This document shows, piece by piece, positions 35,175 to 43,152 of a stretch of 64,000 bases of DNA (the stretch's first letter is position 1; every line of letters starts with the position of its first letter). Made by a program: the position numbers and the translations under genes. The notes beneath the pieces were generated by a model that worked only from the letters and a program-made list of their open reading frames with translations, did not search any database and was not told the origin of the DNA. The DNA lies in assembly GCF_003002025.1 (NCBI RefSeq), contig NZ_PVZB01000006.1, positions 248,001-312,000 on the forward strand, written 5' to 3'. Source of the stretch: Paraburkholderia sp. BL25I1N1. Its GTDB lineage: Bacteria; Pseudomonadota; Gammaproteobacteria; Burkholderiales; Burkholderiaceae.

Positions 35175-36077
35175 TCAGCCGTGTTGCGCGGCCGGCTCGC
35201 GGCGCACTTTCATGACGCTGCGCAGGCCCGACAGCAGCGGCGCGCGCGCCGTGCCCGGCGAACGGCCGAAGCTTTCCGTGATGCGGTCCAGAATGATCGC
35301 GAGCATCACCACCGAGAGTCCGCTTTCAAAGCCGAGCCCGATGTCGAGCCGCTGAATACTGGCCAGCACGTCGTTGCCGAGACCGCCCGCGCCGACCATC
35401 GACGCGATGATCACCATGGAGAGCGCCATCATGATGGTCTGGTTGACGCCGGTCATGATGGACGGCAGCGCATTCGGAAACTGCACCTTGTAGAGCAGTT
35501 GCAACGGCGTGCAGCCGAACGCCTGCCCCGCTTCGACAATCTCGCGGTTCACATGCTTGATGCCGAGCGACGTGAGACGCACCGCCGGCGGCATCGCGAA
35601 AATCACCGTGGAGAGAATTCCCGGCACGCGGCCGAGGCCGAACAGCATCGCGGCCGGAATCAGGTAGACGAAGGCCGGCATGGTCTGCATCAGGTCGAGC
35701 ACGGGCCGCACGATCATCTCGACGGTGCGGCTCTTGGCCGTCCAGATGCCGAGCGGCACGCCGAGCAGCAGACTGATCAAGGTGGACGACAAGGTGAGAC
35801 CGAGCGTGATCACCATCTGATCCCAGAACCCGGTGCCGTAGATCAGCAGCATGGCGAGCAGCGTGAACAGCGCGAAACGCCAGCCCACCCGCCACAGGCC
35901 AATGCCCACGAAGAACGCCATCAGCGCCCACATCGGCACTGCTTGCAAGCCGTGTTCGATCACCGCGGCAAAGCTCTCGATCACCTTGCCGATCGAATCG
36001 AAAGTTTTTGCGTCGTGGTCGAGCAGGTAGTGAACGCCGTGATCGACCCAGGCGCCAAGTGGAATGACTTCAGACAT
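35175..36077 (-). CDS. choW: Choline ABC transporter permease
   Basis: A 300-residue ProW/OpuAB-type permease with six or so membrane segments. The EAA-like inner-membrane loop reads LGIKHVNREIVEAGQAFGCTPLQLL, with TPSG-type variants absent. Family segments are PLGIWTAKSRTVEMIVRPVLDLMQTMPAFVYLIPA (conserved MQTMPAFVYLIP core) and GAGGLGNDVLASIQRLDIG. The start overlaps the end of choV by 8 bases, so the two are coupled. Confidence 0.9.
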   Translation of the reverse strand: MSEVIPLGAWVDHGVHYLLDHDAKTFDSIGKVIESFAAVIEHGLQAVPMWALMAFFVGIGLWRVGWRFALFTLLAMLLIYGTGFWDQMVITLGLTLSSTLISLLLGVPLGIWTAKSRTVEMIVRPVLDLMQTMPAFVYLIPAAMLFGLGRVPGILSTVIFAMPPAVRLTSLGIKHVNREIVEAGQAFGCTPLQLLYKVQFPNALPSIMTGVNQTIMMALSMVIIASMVGAGGLGNDVLASIQRLDIGLGFESGLSVVMLAIILDRITESFGRSPGTARAPLLSGLRSVMKVRREPAAQHG

Positions 36078-37248
36078 GGGAACTCCGATGGCGCGTGAGA
36101 ACGTTCAGCACGTTCGTCTTGTTGACCGAACCACAGTAAGAACCGTCGGCTTCGACGACCGGCAGCGGCGCGCGGCTCGCCACCACGAGTTCGACCACAT
36201 CGTCGAGCGGCGTGGTGCGGCGGATGCATTCGATCTGATTGAGTTGCGGCGAGGCGCTGCCCATCGCATCGCGGCACACGAAGCCGCGAATCTTGCGTTC
36301 GCTGTCCAGCACGAACGCGTAGTCGGCGCTCCCGTTGAGCGTGGCGGCCACGCTCGACGCGTCGATCTGCGGCGAGTGCTGCATGAGCGGCACGGCGTCG
36401 GTCTGCATCAGATCGCCGGCGGTCAGATAGCGGCTGGTGTCGATGCCTTCGAAGAACGCGCGCACGTAATCATCGGCGGGATTGGTGATGATCTGCTGCG
36501 GCGTGCCGACTTGCACGACGCGCCCGCCTTCCATGATCGCGATGCGCGTGCCGATGCGCATCGCCTCTTCCAGATCGTGCGACACGAACAGGATGGTGCG
36601 TTGCTGTTCGCGTTGCAGATCGAGCAGCACGTTCTGCATTTCCTTGCGCTTGAGCGGATCGAGCGCGGAGAACGCCTCGTCCATGATCATCAGCGACGGA
36701 TTGACCGCCAGCGCCCGCGCGAGACCCACGCGCTGCTGCATGCCGCCGGACAGTTGCGCGGGCAGCTTCTGCGCGAACGGCGCGAGGCCGACCTGTTCGA
36801 GCACGGTCATCGCGCGCTTTTCGCGCTCCTTGCGGCCCACGCCCGCCACTTCGAGCCCGAAGGCCGCGTTGGACAGCACGGTGCGCTGCGGCATCAGCGC
36901 GAAGGACTGGAACACCATGCTCATGTCCTTGCGGCGCAGCGCCGTCAGCTCGGAGCGCGGTACGCTGGCCACGTCGCGGCCGTCGATCAGCACCTTGCCG
37001 GCCGTCGGCTCGACGAGGCGATTGATCAGGCGGATCAGCGTCGACTTGCCCGAGCCGGACAGGCCCATCAGCACGAAGATCTCGCCTTCCTTGACTTCGA
37101 AAGACACGTTGTGGACGCCGACAATCTGACCGGTGCGCGCGAACACTTCCTCTTTCGTCGCGCCGCCTGCCAGCATGCCGATCGCCTGTTTCGGGTTGGT
37201 GCCGAACACCTTGCACAACCCTTCGACCACGACCTTGGGGGAATTCAT
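36070..37248 (-). CDS. choV: Choline ABC transporter ATP-binding protein with CBS domains
   Basis: The 392-residue ATPase of the quaternary-amine uptake family. Walker A GLSGSGKST is at 62-70, the signature LSGGMQQR at 166-173, and Walker B SLMIMDEAF at about 185-193. The C-terminal third (about 275-385) is a pair of CBS motifs (DLMQTDAVPLMQ; PLPVVEADGSYCGSV), which in OpuA relatives sense ionic strength. Start 37248 has GGAG eight bases upstream. It is the first gene of choVW-regulator-choX. Confidence 0.92.
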   Translation of the reverse strand: MNSPKVVVEGLCKVFGTNPKQAIGMLAGGATKEEVFARTGQIVGVHNVSFEVKEGEIFVLMGLSGSGKSTLIRLINRLVEPTAGKVLIDGRDVASVPRSELTALRRKDMSMVFQSFALMPQRTVLSNAAFGLEVAGVGRKEREKRAMTVLEQVGLAPFAQKLPAQLSGGMQQRVGLARALAVNPSLMIMDEAFSALDPLKRKEMQNVLLDLQREQQRTILFVSHDLEEAMRIGTRIAIMEGGRVVQVGTPQQIITNPADDYVRAFFEGIDTSRYLTAGDLMQTDAVPLMQHSPQIDASSVAATLNGSADYAFVLDSERKIRGFVCRDAMGSASPQLNQIECIRRTTPLDDVVELVVASRAPLPVVEADGSYCGSVNKTNVLNVLTRHRSSHV

Positions 37249-37715
37249 TGAATACTCTCCTATGTCGACCGGAGTTAGGGCTTTGCACGGCCCCGAGCCC
37301 CCGCACTGAAGCGTGAACTCGGGCCGACGGCTAAAGCGCTAACTCAGGCCCCATGCAAGATGGTTTCTGCGGTGACAAATGCCCGTCCGCGCTGTGCATA
37401 CATAGTTGCCAGAAAAAAGTATCGCTAGCCGACTATTTGCGACAACCACATGTGTAAATACGACACCCGCTTTTTGGGCACGCTGGCCAGCGTGGTGCGG
37501 AGCCTTGTGGGGCAAGGGTTTGGAGGGTGTCGAGGGGCGCTTTGACGCGTGTCGCGTTAGAGCAAGTGGAGGCGATGCGACGCAGATAAACGCCGCCCGT
37601 GGAGGTCTGCAGGCCCTGATGCGGCAACGCAGCAAGTGCATGCACCGCAAACCTGGGCCAAAAAAAACCGTTGTTCCTGCCATTCAACGGCGAGTTGCGC
37701 TCGCCAATGGAGAGC
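37249..37715. other. Intergenic region upstream of choVW
   Basis: These 467 bases show no believable gene; open frames here have irregular composition and no ribosome site. The AT-richer part at 37390-37460 is the likely place for the choV promoter and regulator sites, since the choVW-regulator-choX operon starts here. On the other side lies the 3' end of the ferritin-VIT1 gene, with no clear terminator. Confidence 0.45.
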
Positions 37716-38846
37716 TCACGACACCGACACCCCCAGCAATCGCCCCACCCCAAACGTGAACGCAGCCGCGATCAGCCCGATCACGACCTGCCGGAACGCG
37801 GAGAACCCCGCACTGCGTCCGTTGAACAGCGACGTGAACACGCCGATCGACGCGAGCGCCAGCATGCTCAGCAGTACGCACTGCACGACCGCGCTATACC
37901 CCTGCGTCCACAGAAACGGCATCACCGGAAAAATCGCGCCCACGGAGAACAGGCAGAACGACACGCCCGCCGCCGACCATGGATTGCCGCCCAACTCCGC
38001 CGGATCGAGTCCGAGTTCTTCGCGAGTCAGCGTGTCGAGCGCCTTGCCTTTGTCGCGCATCATTTGCGAGGCGACACGTTTGGCCTCGCCCGCGTCGAGA
38101 CCTTTGGCGCGATAGATCAGCGCAAGTTCGTGCTCTTCGGCTTCCGGCGATTCTTCGAGCTCCTGCGCCTCTTTCGCGATCTGCGTGCTGGCCAGCTCGC
38201 GCGCATTGGTCACCGAGAGCCATTCGCCGAGCGCCATCGAACACGCGCCGGCGATGAGCCCCGCCAGTCCCGTCAACAGAATCGCCTTGTTGCCGGTTCC
38301 CGCACCGGCCACGCCCATGATCAGGCAGAAGTTCGAAACGAGGCCGTCGTTGGCGCCGAGCACGGCGGCGCGCAAGTCGTTGCCCGCTCCCGCGCCCTTG
38401 TGCCACGACTCGGCCGCGGTAATTCGCGCGCCCGGCGACAGGCTCGTATCGCCGCCGCCATGAGCGAGCGCCTGCACCATCGCGGCGTGATGATGTTCGT
38501 CGGCCGACATGCGGCCCGCGTCCGGCTGCCCCTGGTATTTGTTGCGATCGGCGTATTCCGCGGCCGCCAGCGTGGGCAGCACGAAGCCCGCGCCGAACAT
38601 GCGGACCAGACCTTTCATCAAACGTGTTTTGACGGCCTGGCCGGTGCCTTTCGGATCGAGCCCGTTGGCCCTTAGCTTGTCGGCCCAGACTTGCGCATGA
38701 TCGCGCTCGGATCTCGCGAGGTCGCTGTAGACCTGCTTGCGTGTGCCGTCTTTCTCGACTTTCGCGAGCGTTTCGTACAGCGCGGCGCTGTGCAGTTCAT
38801 CGGAGAGATTGGCTTTGTATCGTTTGACTTCGCGTCTGGATGCCAT
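37716..38846 (-). CDS. Ferritin-like plus VIT1/CCC1 membrane protein (MbfA type)
   Basis: A 376-residue two-domain protein. Residues 1 to about 150 form a rubrerythrin/ferritin-like helical domain with metal-type pairs (LSDELHSAALYETLAK, SDLARSERDHAQVWADK, MSADEHHHAAMVQ). The rest is a VIT1/CCC1 iron/manganese transporter with AAVLGANDGLVSNFCLIMGVAGA and SMALGEWLSVTN. The architecture matches membrane-bound ferritin A, an iron exporter with a peroxide-linked role. Start 38846 (MASRREVKRY) is chosen over an in-frame start nine residues upstream. It is monocistronic here. Confidence 0.88.
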   Translation of the reverse strand: MASRREVKRYKANLSDELHSAALYETLAKVEKDGTRKQVYSDLARSERDHAQVWADKLRANGLDPKGTGQAVKTRLMKGLVRMFGAGFVLPTLAAAEYADRNKYQGQPDAGRMSADEHHHAAMVQALAHGGGDTSLSPGARITAAESWHKGAGAGNDLRAAVLGANDGLVSNFCLIMGVAGAGTGNKAILLTGLAGLIAGACSMALGEWLSVTNARELASTQIAKEAQELEESPEAEEHELALIYRAKGLDAGEAKRVASQMMRDKGKALDTLTREELGLDPAELGGNPWSAAGVSFCLFSVGAIFPVMPFLWTQGYSAVVQCVLLSMLALASIGVFTSLFNGRSAGFSAFRQVVIGLIAAAFTFGVGRLLGVSVS

Positions 38847-38976
38847 GGTGCTGTGCCCGCCTATCGAGTCCACAGCATCGAAGCGTAATCGATTCAGATA
38901 CGCAAAAGGTCAAACCCCTAAAGCGCGTCGTGAGCGAGAACCACTACGCTTCTCATCACCATTCGAGCGGGCTGGA

Positions 38977-40272
38977 TCATTGCGCCGCGTGCGCGGCCCG
39001 ATACCCGCGCCGACCGACCGCCAACGTGAGCAGGGCCGAAACCGCGAGACTCGCCGCCACCACATAGAGCCCGGCGGCATACCCGCCCGTCACGCTTTTG
39101 AGCCAGCCGATCGCGAACGGTCCGACGAAGCCGCCCAGATTGCCGATCGAATTGATCATGGCGATGCCGGCAGCCGCCCCCGCGCCCGAGAGAAACGTGC
39201 TCGGCATTGCCCACAGCGGCGCCTTTGCCGCGCTGATGCCGACGTTCACCACGATCAGCGCCAGCACGACGCCCACCGCCGTATCCGCGAGGCCGGCCCA
39301 GCCGAGCCCGATGGCGGCCGCCACGCAAGGCATCACCACGTGCCAGGTGCGCTCGCCTCGGCGGTCCGAATGACGCGCCCACACCACCATGCCGAGCACC
39401 GCCAGCACGCTCGGAATCGCATTCAATGCGCCTGTGCCGAGCGCGCTGAAGCCGAACTGGCGAATGATGAGCGGCGCCCACAAGCCGAGCGTGTAGAGTC
39501 CCGCGGAGGTGCCGAAATAGATCATCGACATGATCCATACGCGCGAGTCGCGCAGTGCGGCGAGCGCACCGGCGGCATGGCCTGCCTGCGATTCGCGTCC
39601 CATCCGTTCTTCGCGCAAGGTGGCGATGAGCCAGGCTTTTTCATCGGCGGCAAGCCATTTGGCTTTGTCCGGGGAATCGGTGAGCGCTTTCAATACCACG
39701 AAGCCGAGCAGCACGGCGGGAATCGCTTCGATGATGAAAAGCCATTGCCAGTCCTTCAGGCCGAACAACGCGGGCATCTGCATGATCGCGCCGGAAATCG
39801 GCGAGCCGATGGCCGTCGAGAGCGGCGCGGCCGCCATGAACGCGGCGGCGGCGACGGCGCGCTGGCGGGCGGGAAACCACTGGCTCAGATAAAGGATGAT
39901 GCCGGGGAAGAATCCGGCTTCGGCCACGCCGAGCAGAAAACGCAGCGTATAGAACGAAGTCGGCCCCGCCACGAAGGCCGAGGCCGCCGATACCAGCCCC
40001 CACGTCACCATGACGCGTGCGATCCAGATGCGCGCGCCAACCTTGTTGAGGATGAGATTCGACGGCACCTCGAACAGAAAATAGCCGAGGAAGAAAATGC
40101 CGCCGCCGAGCCCGAACATGGTCGGCGTGAGGCCGAGATCCTTGTTCATTGTGATGGCGGCAAAGCCGACGTTCACCCGGTCGAGAAAGCTGACAAAGTA
40201 AAGCAGCATCACAAAAGGCAGGATGCGCCAGGTCAGCTTGCGTACCACTCGGGCCTGCAGTTCATTGTTCAT
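38977..40272 (-). CDS. MFS transporter of the anion:cation symporter family, likely for tartrate or a related dicarboxylate
   Basis: A 431-residue, 12-TM permease. KLTWRILPFVMLLYFVSFLDRVNVGFAA near the start, GYFLFEVPSNLIL and FFPGIILYLSQWFPARQRA are signatures of the ACS family (tartrate, phthalate and hexuronate porters). Start 40272 (MNNELQ) is chosen because GGAG lies six bases upstream. It lies downstream of, and on the same strand as, the tartrate-dehydrogenase-like gene (98-base gap), so the substrate is probably that enzyme's. Confidence 0.87.
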   Translation of the reverse strand: MNNELQARVVRKLTWRILPFVMLLYFVSFLDRVNVGFAAITMNKDLGLTPTMFGLGGGIFFLGYFLFEVPSNLILNKVGARIWIARVMVTWGLVSAASAFVAGPTSFYTLRFLLGVAEAGFFPGIILYLSQWFPARQRAVAAAAFMAAAPLSTAIGSPISGAIMQMPALFGLKDWQWLFIIEAIPAVLLGFVVLKALTDSPDKAKWLAADEKAWLIATLREERMGRESQAGHAAGALAALRDSRVWIMSMIYFGTSAGLYTLGLWAPLIIRQFGFSALGTGALNAIPSVLAVLGMVVWARHSDRRGERTWHVVMPCVAAAIGLGWAGLADTAVGVVLALIVVNVGISAAKAPLWAMPSTFLSGAGAAAGIAMINSIGNLGGFVGPFAIGWLKSVTGGYAAGLYVVAASLAVSALLTLAVGRRGYRAAHAAQ

Positions 40273-40370
40273 ACCTGTCTCCACTCAATCTCTGTGCGAT
40301 GCAGTGAGATCGCCCGTGACGGGGTCGTCCGGGCGTTATGGTTTTGTGTGACTTTTTGCGCGTGGCGGCT

Positions 40371-41501
40371 TCAGGCGGCCTTGACGCTCGCCGCCGGTTC
40401 CACCGGTGCAGTGGTAGACGCATTGATCGGCGACTGCGCCTCCAGGATCGCGCACACGGCATCGGTCACCTGCACGGTCGTGGCTGTGCCGCCCAGGTCG
40501 CCCGTGTGCAGAGACGGGTCCGCGGTGACGCGCTCGATTGCCGCCATCAATTGCCGCGCGGCGGCGTGCTCGCCGAGATGCTCCAGCATCATCACCACCG
40601 ACCAGAAGGTGCCGACCGGATTCGCGAGGCCCTTGCCCATGATGTCGAATGCGGAGCCGTGAATCGGCTCGAACATGGACGGATAGCGGCGCTCGGGGTC
40701 GAGATTCGCGGTCGGCGCGATGCCGAGGCTACCGGCCAGCGCCGCGGCCAGATCGCTGAGAATATCCGCGTGCAGGTTGGTGGCGACGATCGTGTCGAGC
40801 GTGGCCGGCCGGTTGACCATGCGCGCGGTGGCGGCGTCGACGAGTTCCTTGTCCCAGCGCACGTCCGGAAACTCTTTCGAGACCTGCACGGCGATCTCGT
40901 CCCACATGACCATGGCGTGACGTTGCGCGTTGCTCTTGGTGATCACCGTCAACAGCTTGCGGGGCCGCGATTGCGCGAGCCGGAACGCGAAACGCAGAAT
41001 GCGTTCGACGCCCGCGCGGGTCATCATCGAGACATCCGTGGCGACTTCGATCGGGTGGCCCTGATGCGCGCGCCCGCCCACGCCGGCATATTCGCCTTCC
41101 GAGTTCTCCCGCACGATCACCCAGTCGAGATCCTTCGGCCCGCAGCGCTTCAACGGCGCGTCGATGCCGGGCAGGATGCGCGTGGGGCGCACATTCGCGT
41201 ACTGATCGAAGCCCTGGCAGATTTTCAGGCGCAAACCCCATAGCGTGACGTGATCGGGAATATCCGGGTCGCCCGCCGAGCCGAACAGAATCGCGTCCTT
41301 GTGACGAATCGCATCGAGACCGTCGGCCGGCATCATCACGCCATGCTCGCGGTAGTAGTCGCCGCCCCAGTCGAAATTCTCGAAGTCGAAACCGAAGGCG
41401 TCGCTGCGCGCGGCGATGGCTTCCAGAACGCGCCGGCCAGCAGGTACGACTTCCTTGCCGATGCCGTCGCCGGGAATGGTTGCGATGCGATAGGTCTTCA
41501 T
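40371..41501 (-). CDS. Tartrate dehydrogenase/decarboxylase-like NAD-dependent beta-decarboxylating dehydrogenase
   Basis: A cytosolic 376-residue enzyme of the isocitrate/isopropylmalate dehydrogenase family. TIPGDGIGKEVVPAGRRVLE binds substrate and cofactor, VRENSEGEYAGVGGRAHQG lies at the substrate loop, TNLHADILSDLAAALAGSLG provides the metal Asp residues, and EPIHGSAFDIMGKG is the NAD site. The sequence pattern fits tartrate dehydrogenase/decarboxylase and D-malate dehydrogenase. A short Ala/Pro-rich tail follows. It is divergent from a LysR gene and upstream of an ACS permease, a standard catabolic arrangement. Confidence 0.88.
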   Translation of the reverse strand: MKTYRIATIPGDGIGKEVVPAGRRVLEAIAARSDAFGFDFENFDWGGDYYREHGVMMPADGLDAIRHKDAILFGSAGDPDIPDHVTLWGLRLKICQGFDQYANVRPTRILPGIDAPLKRCGPKDLDWVIVRENSEGEYAGVGGRAHQGHPIEVATDVSMMTRAGVERILRFAFRLAQSRPRKLLTVITKSNAQRHAMVMWDEIAVQVSKEFPDVRWDKELVDAATARMVNRPATLDTIVATNLHADILSDLAAALAGSLGIAPTANLDPERRYPSMFEPIHGSAFDIMGKGLANPVGTFWSVVMMLEHLGEHAAARQLMAAIERVTADPSLHTGDLGGTATTVQVTDAVCAILEAQSPINASTTAPVEPAASVKAA

Positions 41502-41585
41502 TGGGCGTCTCCATGATGTTGAAAGCATGGGATGCATCGTAGAACGGCCACTGCCCGGAAAAACGCTGCTAGACTCAAAGCATCC

Positions 41586-41600
41586 TTAACTTCAGGTTAA
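41586..41600. promoter_or_regulatory. LysR-type operator between the tartrate dehydrogenase-like gene and its regulator
   Basis: TTAAC (41586-41590) and GTTAA (41596-41600) form an inverted repeat around TTCAG and contain the T-N11-A pattern of LysR-type sites. It lies 14 bases before the lysR start and 85 bases before the divergent enzyme gene, suited to autorepression and activation of the divergent gene. Confidence 0.6.
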
Positions 41601-41614
41601 CAATAGGCCGCTTC

Positions 41615-42526
41615 ATGCCCTCGTCGATCCAGCCGGATGATCTCGCCTTCTTCTCCACGCTCGCCGCAAGCGGCAGCCTCACGGCGGCCGCGCGCGAACT
41701 CGGACTGAGCACGGCGGCCGTGAGCAAGCATCTGGCGCAAATGGAATCGCGGGCGGCCGTCTCGCTCGTCAATCGCACGACGCGGCGCATGAGCCTCACG
41801 CCGGAGGGCGAGCTGTATCTCACGCGCGCGCGGCGCATTCTGAGCGAGATGGACGACCTCGCCCAGTTGCTCGGCGGCTCGCAAGCGGCGCCGAAGGGCT
41901 TGCTGCGCGTGAATGCGACGCTCGGTTTCGGACGCAGCCACGTGGCTCCGCTGATCTCGCGGTTCGTACGGCGCTTTCCCGAAGTGGATGTGCAGCTGCA
42001 GCTTTCGGTCGATCCGCCGCCGCTCAGCGACGACGCCTTCGACGTGTGCGTGCGTTTCGGCGAGCCGCCGGATACCCGCGTGATCGCGCGCCGGGTCGCG
42101 TCGAACCGGCGGCTGCTGTGCGCCTCGCCGCGCTATCTTGCCGAGCGGCGGGCGCCGCGCGGTCCGGCGGAGTTGGCGCAGCACAATTGCATCGGCATTC
42201 GCCAGGGCGGCGACGCTTACGGCGTCTGGCGTCTGACCAGCGGACGCGGCGCCACGGAAAAGACCGAAACGGTCCGTGTGCGCGGCAACCTGACCACCAA
42301 CGACGGCGAAATCGCGGTGAAATGGGCGCTGGACGGCCACGGCATTCTGATGCGCGCCGAATGGGATATTGCGGAGTATCTCGCCGATGGCCGGCTCGTC
42401 CAGGTCTTGCCCGACTACCGCACTCCCGGTGCGGATATCTACGCAGTGTACCCACAGCAGTTACAGATGACGGCGCGGGTCAAGGCGTTCGTCGACATGC
42501 TGGTCGAGACGCTCGGCGCGCGCTGA
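41615..42526 (+). CDS. LysR-family regulator of the tartrate/malate-type unit
   Basis: A 303-residue regulator. The N-terminal winged helix (residues about 8-65) reads FFSTLAASGSLTAAARELGL and STAAVSKHLAQMESRAAVSL, followed by a periplasmic-binding-like effector domain. The layout resembles DmlR-type activators of D-malate or tartrate use. It is divergent from the dehydrogenase gene at 41501, its likely target, with a candidate operator in the 113-base spacer. Confidence 0.9.
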   Translation: MPSSIQPDDLAFFSTLAASGSLTAAARELGLSTAAVSKHLAQMESRAAVSLVNRTTRRMSLTPEGELYLTRARRILSEMDDLAQLLGGSQAAPKGLLRVNATLGFGRSHVAPLISRFVRRFPEVDVQLQLSVDPPPLSDDAFDVCVRFGEPPDTRVIARRVASNRRLLCASPRYLAERRAPRGPAELAQHNCIGIRQGGDAYGVWRLTSGRGATEKTETVRVRGNLTTNDGEIAVKWALDGHGILMRAEWDIAEYLADGRLVQVLPDYRTPGADIYAVYPQQLQMTARVKAFVDMLVETLGAR

Positions 42527-42610
42527 GCGGGTCTTAAGTGGGTAATTGAGTAGAGGCGGCTGAAGCGGGCTGAGTCGCGTCGCCTGGCTCGCGCACGCGA
42601 TCCATACCGC

Positions 42611-42644
42611 CAGCCGCGCGACGTTCAGTCTCGCCGCGCGGCTG
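42611..42644. terminator. GC-rich hairpin between convergent lysR and the DUF4148-like gene
   Basis: CAGCCGCGCG (42611-42620) pairs perfectly with 42635-42644 across a 14-base loop. It lies between two convergent stop codons and has no T run, so it is a weak or factor-dependent two-way terminator. Confidence 0.5.
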
Positions 42645-42653
42645 CCTGGGCGA

Positions 42654-42968
42654 TTACTGGCTCGCGCCTGTTCCGACGCCGGCCTTCTTCTGGGCTTTCT
42701 GCAGTTTGTCCGGATAGTTCGGGTCGTTCTGAGCCGGCTGATAACCGGCGTCTTCGAGCTTCTTCAACTCGGCGTTCTTCTTGGCGCGGGCTTGCTTGCG
42801 CGCCTCTTTACGCTCCGCTTTGGTGGGTTTCGCACTGCTCGCCGCGGCAGGCGCGGCCGACATGGCAGCGTCGCTGGCGCCTTGAGCCGCGGCGAGCGGA
42901 ATGGTGCCGGCGACCATGGCGGTGACGGCGAGGCCGAGCATGATCTGTTTAATGGCGAAGCTCTTCAT
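42654..42968 (-). CDS. Small secreted DUF4148-like protein
   Basis: A 104-residue exported protein with a signal peptide (MKSFAIKQIMLGLAVTAMVAGTIPLAAAQ, cleavage near residue 28). An Ala/Ser spacer follows, then a strongly basic helix (KAERKEARKQARAKKNAELK). The C-terminal AELKKLEDAGYQPAQNDPNY resembles the DUF4148 pattern common in Burkholderiaceae. The function is unknown. Start 42968 is set by the signal peptide and the AGGGGAATTGAAG upstream. It is probably monocistronic. Confidence 0.75.
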   Translation of the reverse strand: MKSFAIKQIMLGLAVTAMVAGTIPLAAAQGASDAAMSAAPAAASSAKPTKAERKEARKQARAKKNAELKKLEDAGYQPAQNDPNYPDKLQKAQKKAGVGTGASQ

Positions 42969-43152
42969 CTTCAATTCCCCTCTCTCAAGTTGGCAAAAGC
43001 ATTCAAGCGCATCCAGGCTTGTCTGTGAGTCTTCTGTGCACCACCGCGAGCCGTGCACGACACTCAGTCCCGACTCGCGCTCAAAGCTTACAGGCAAACC
43101 GTCAAAAGAGTCATTTCAGCGCCGCGAGCGGGTGTTGCGAGCGGGTGTTGCA

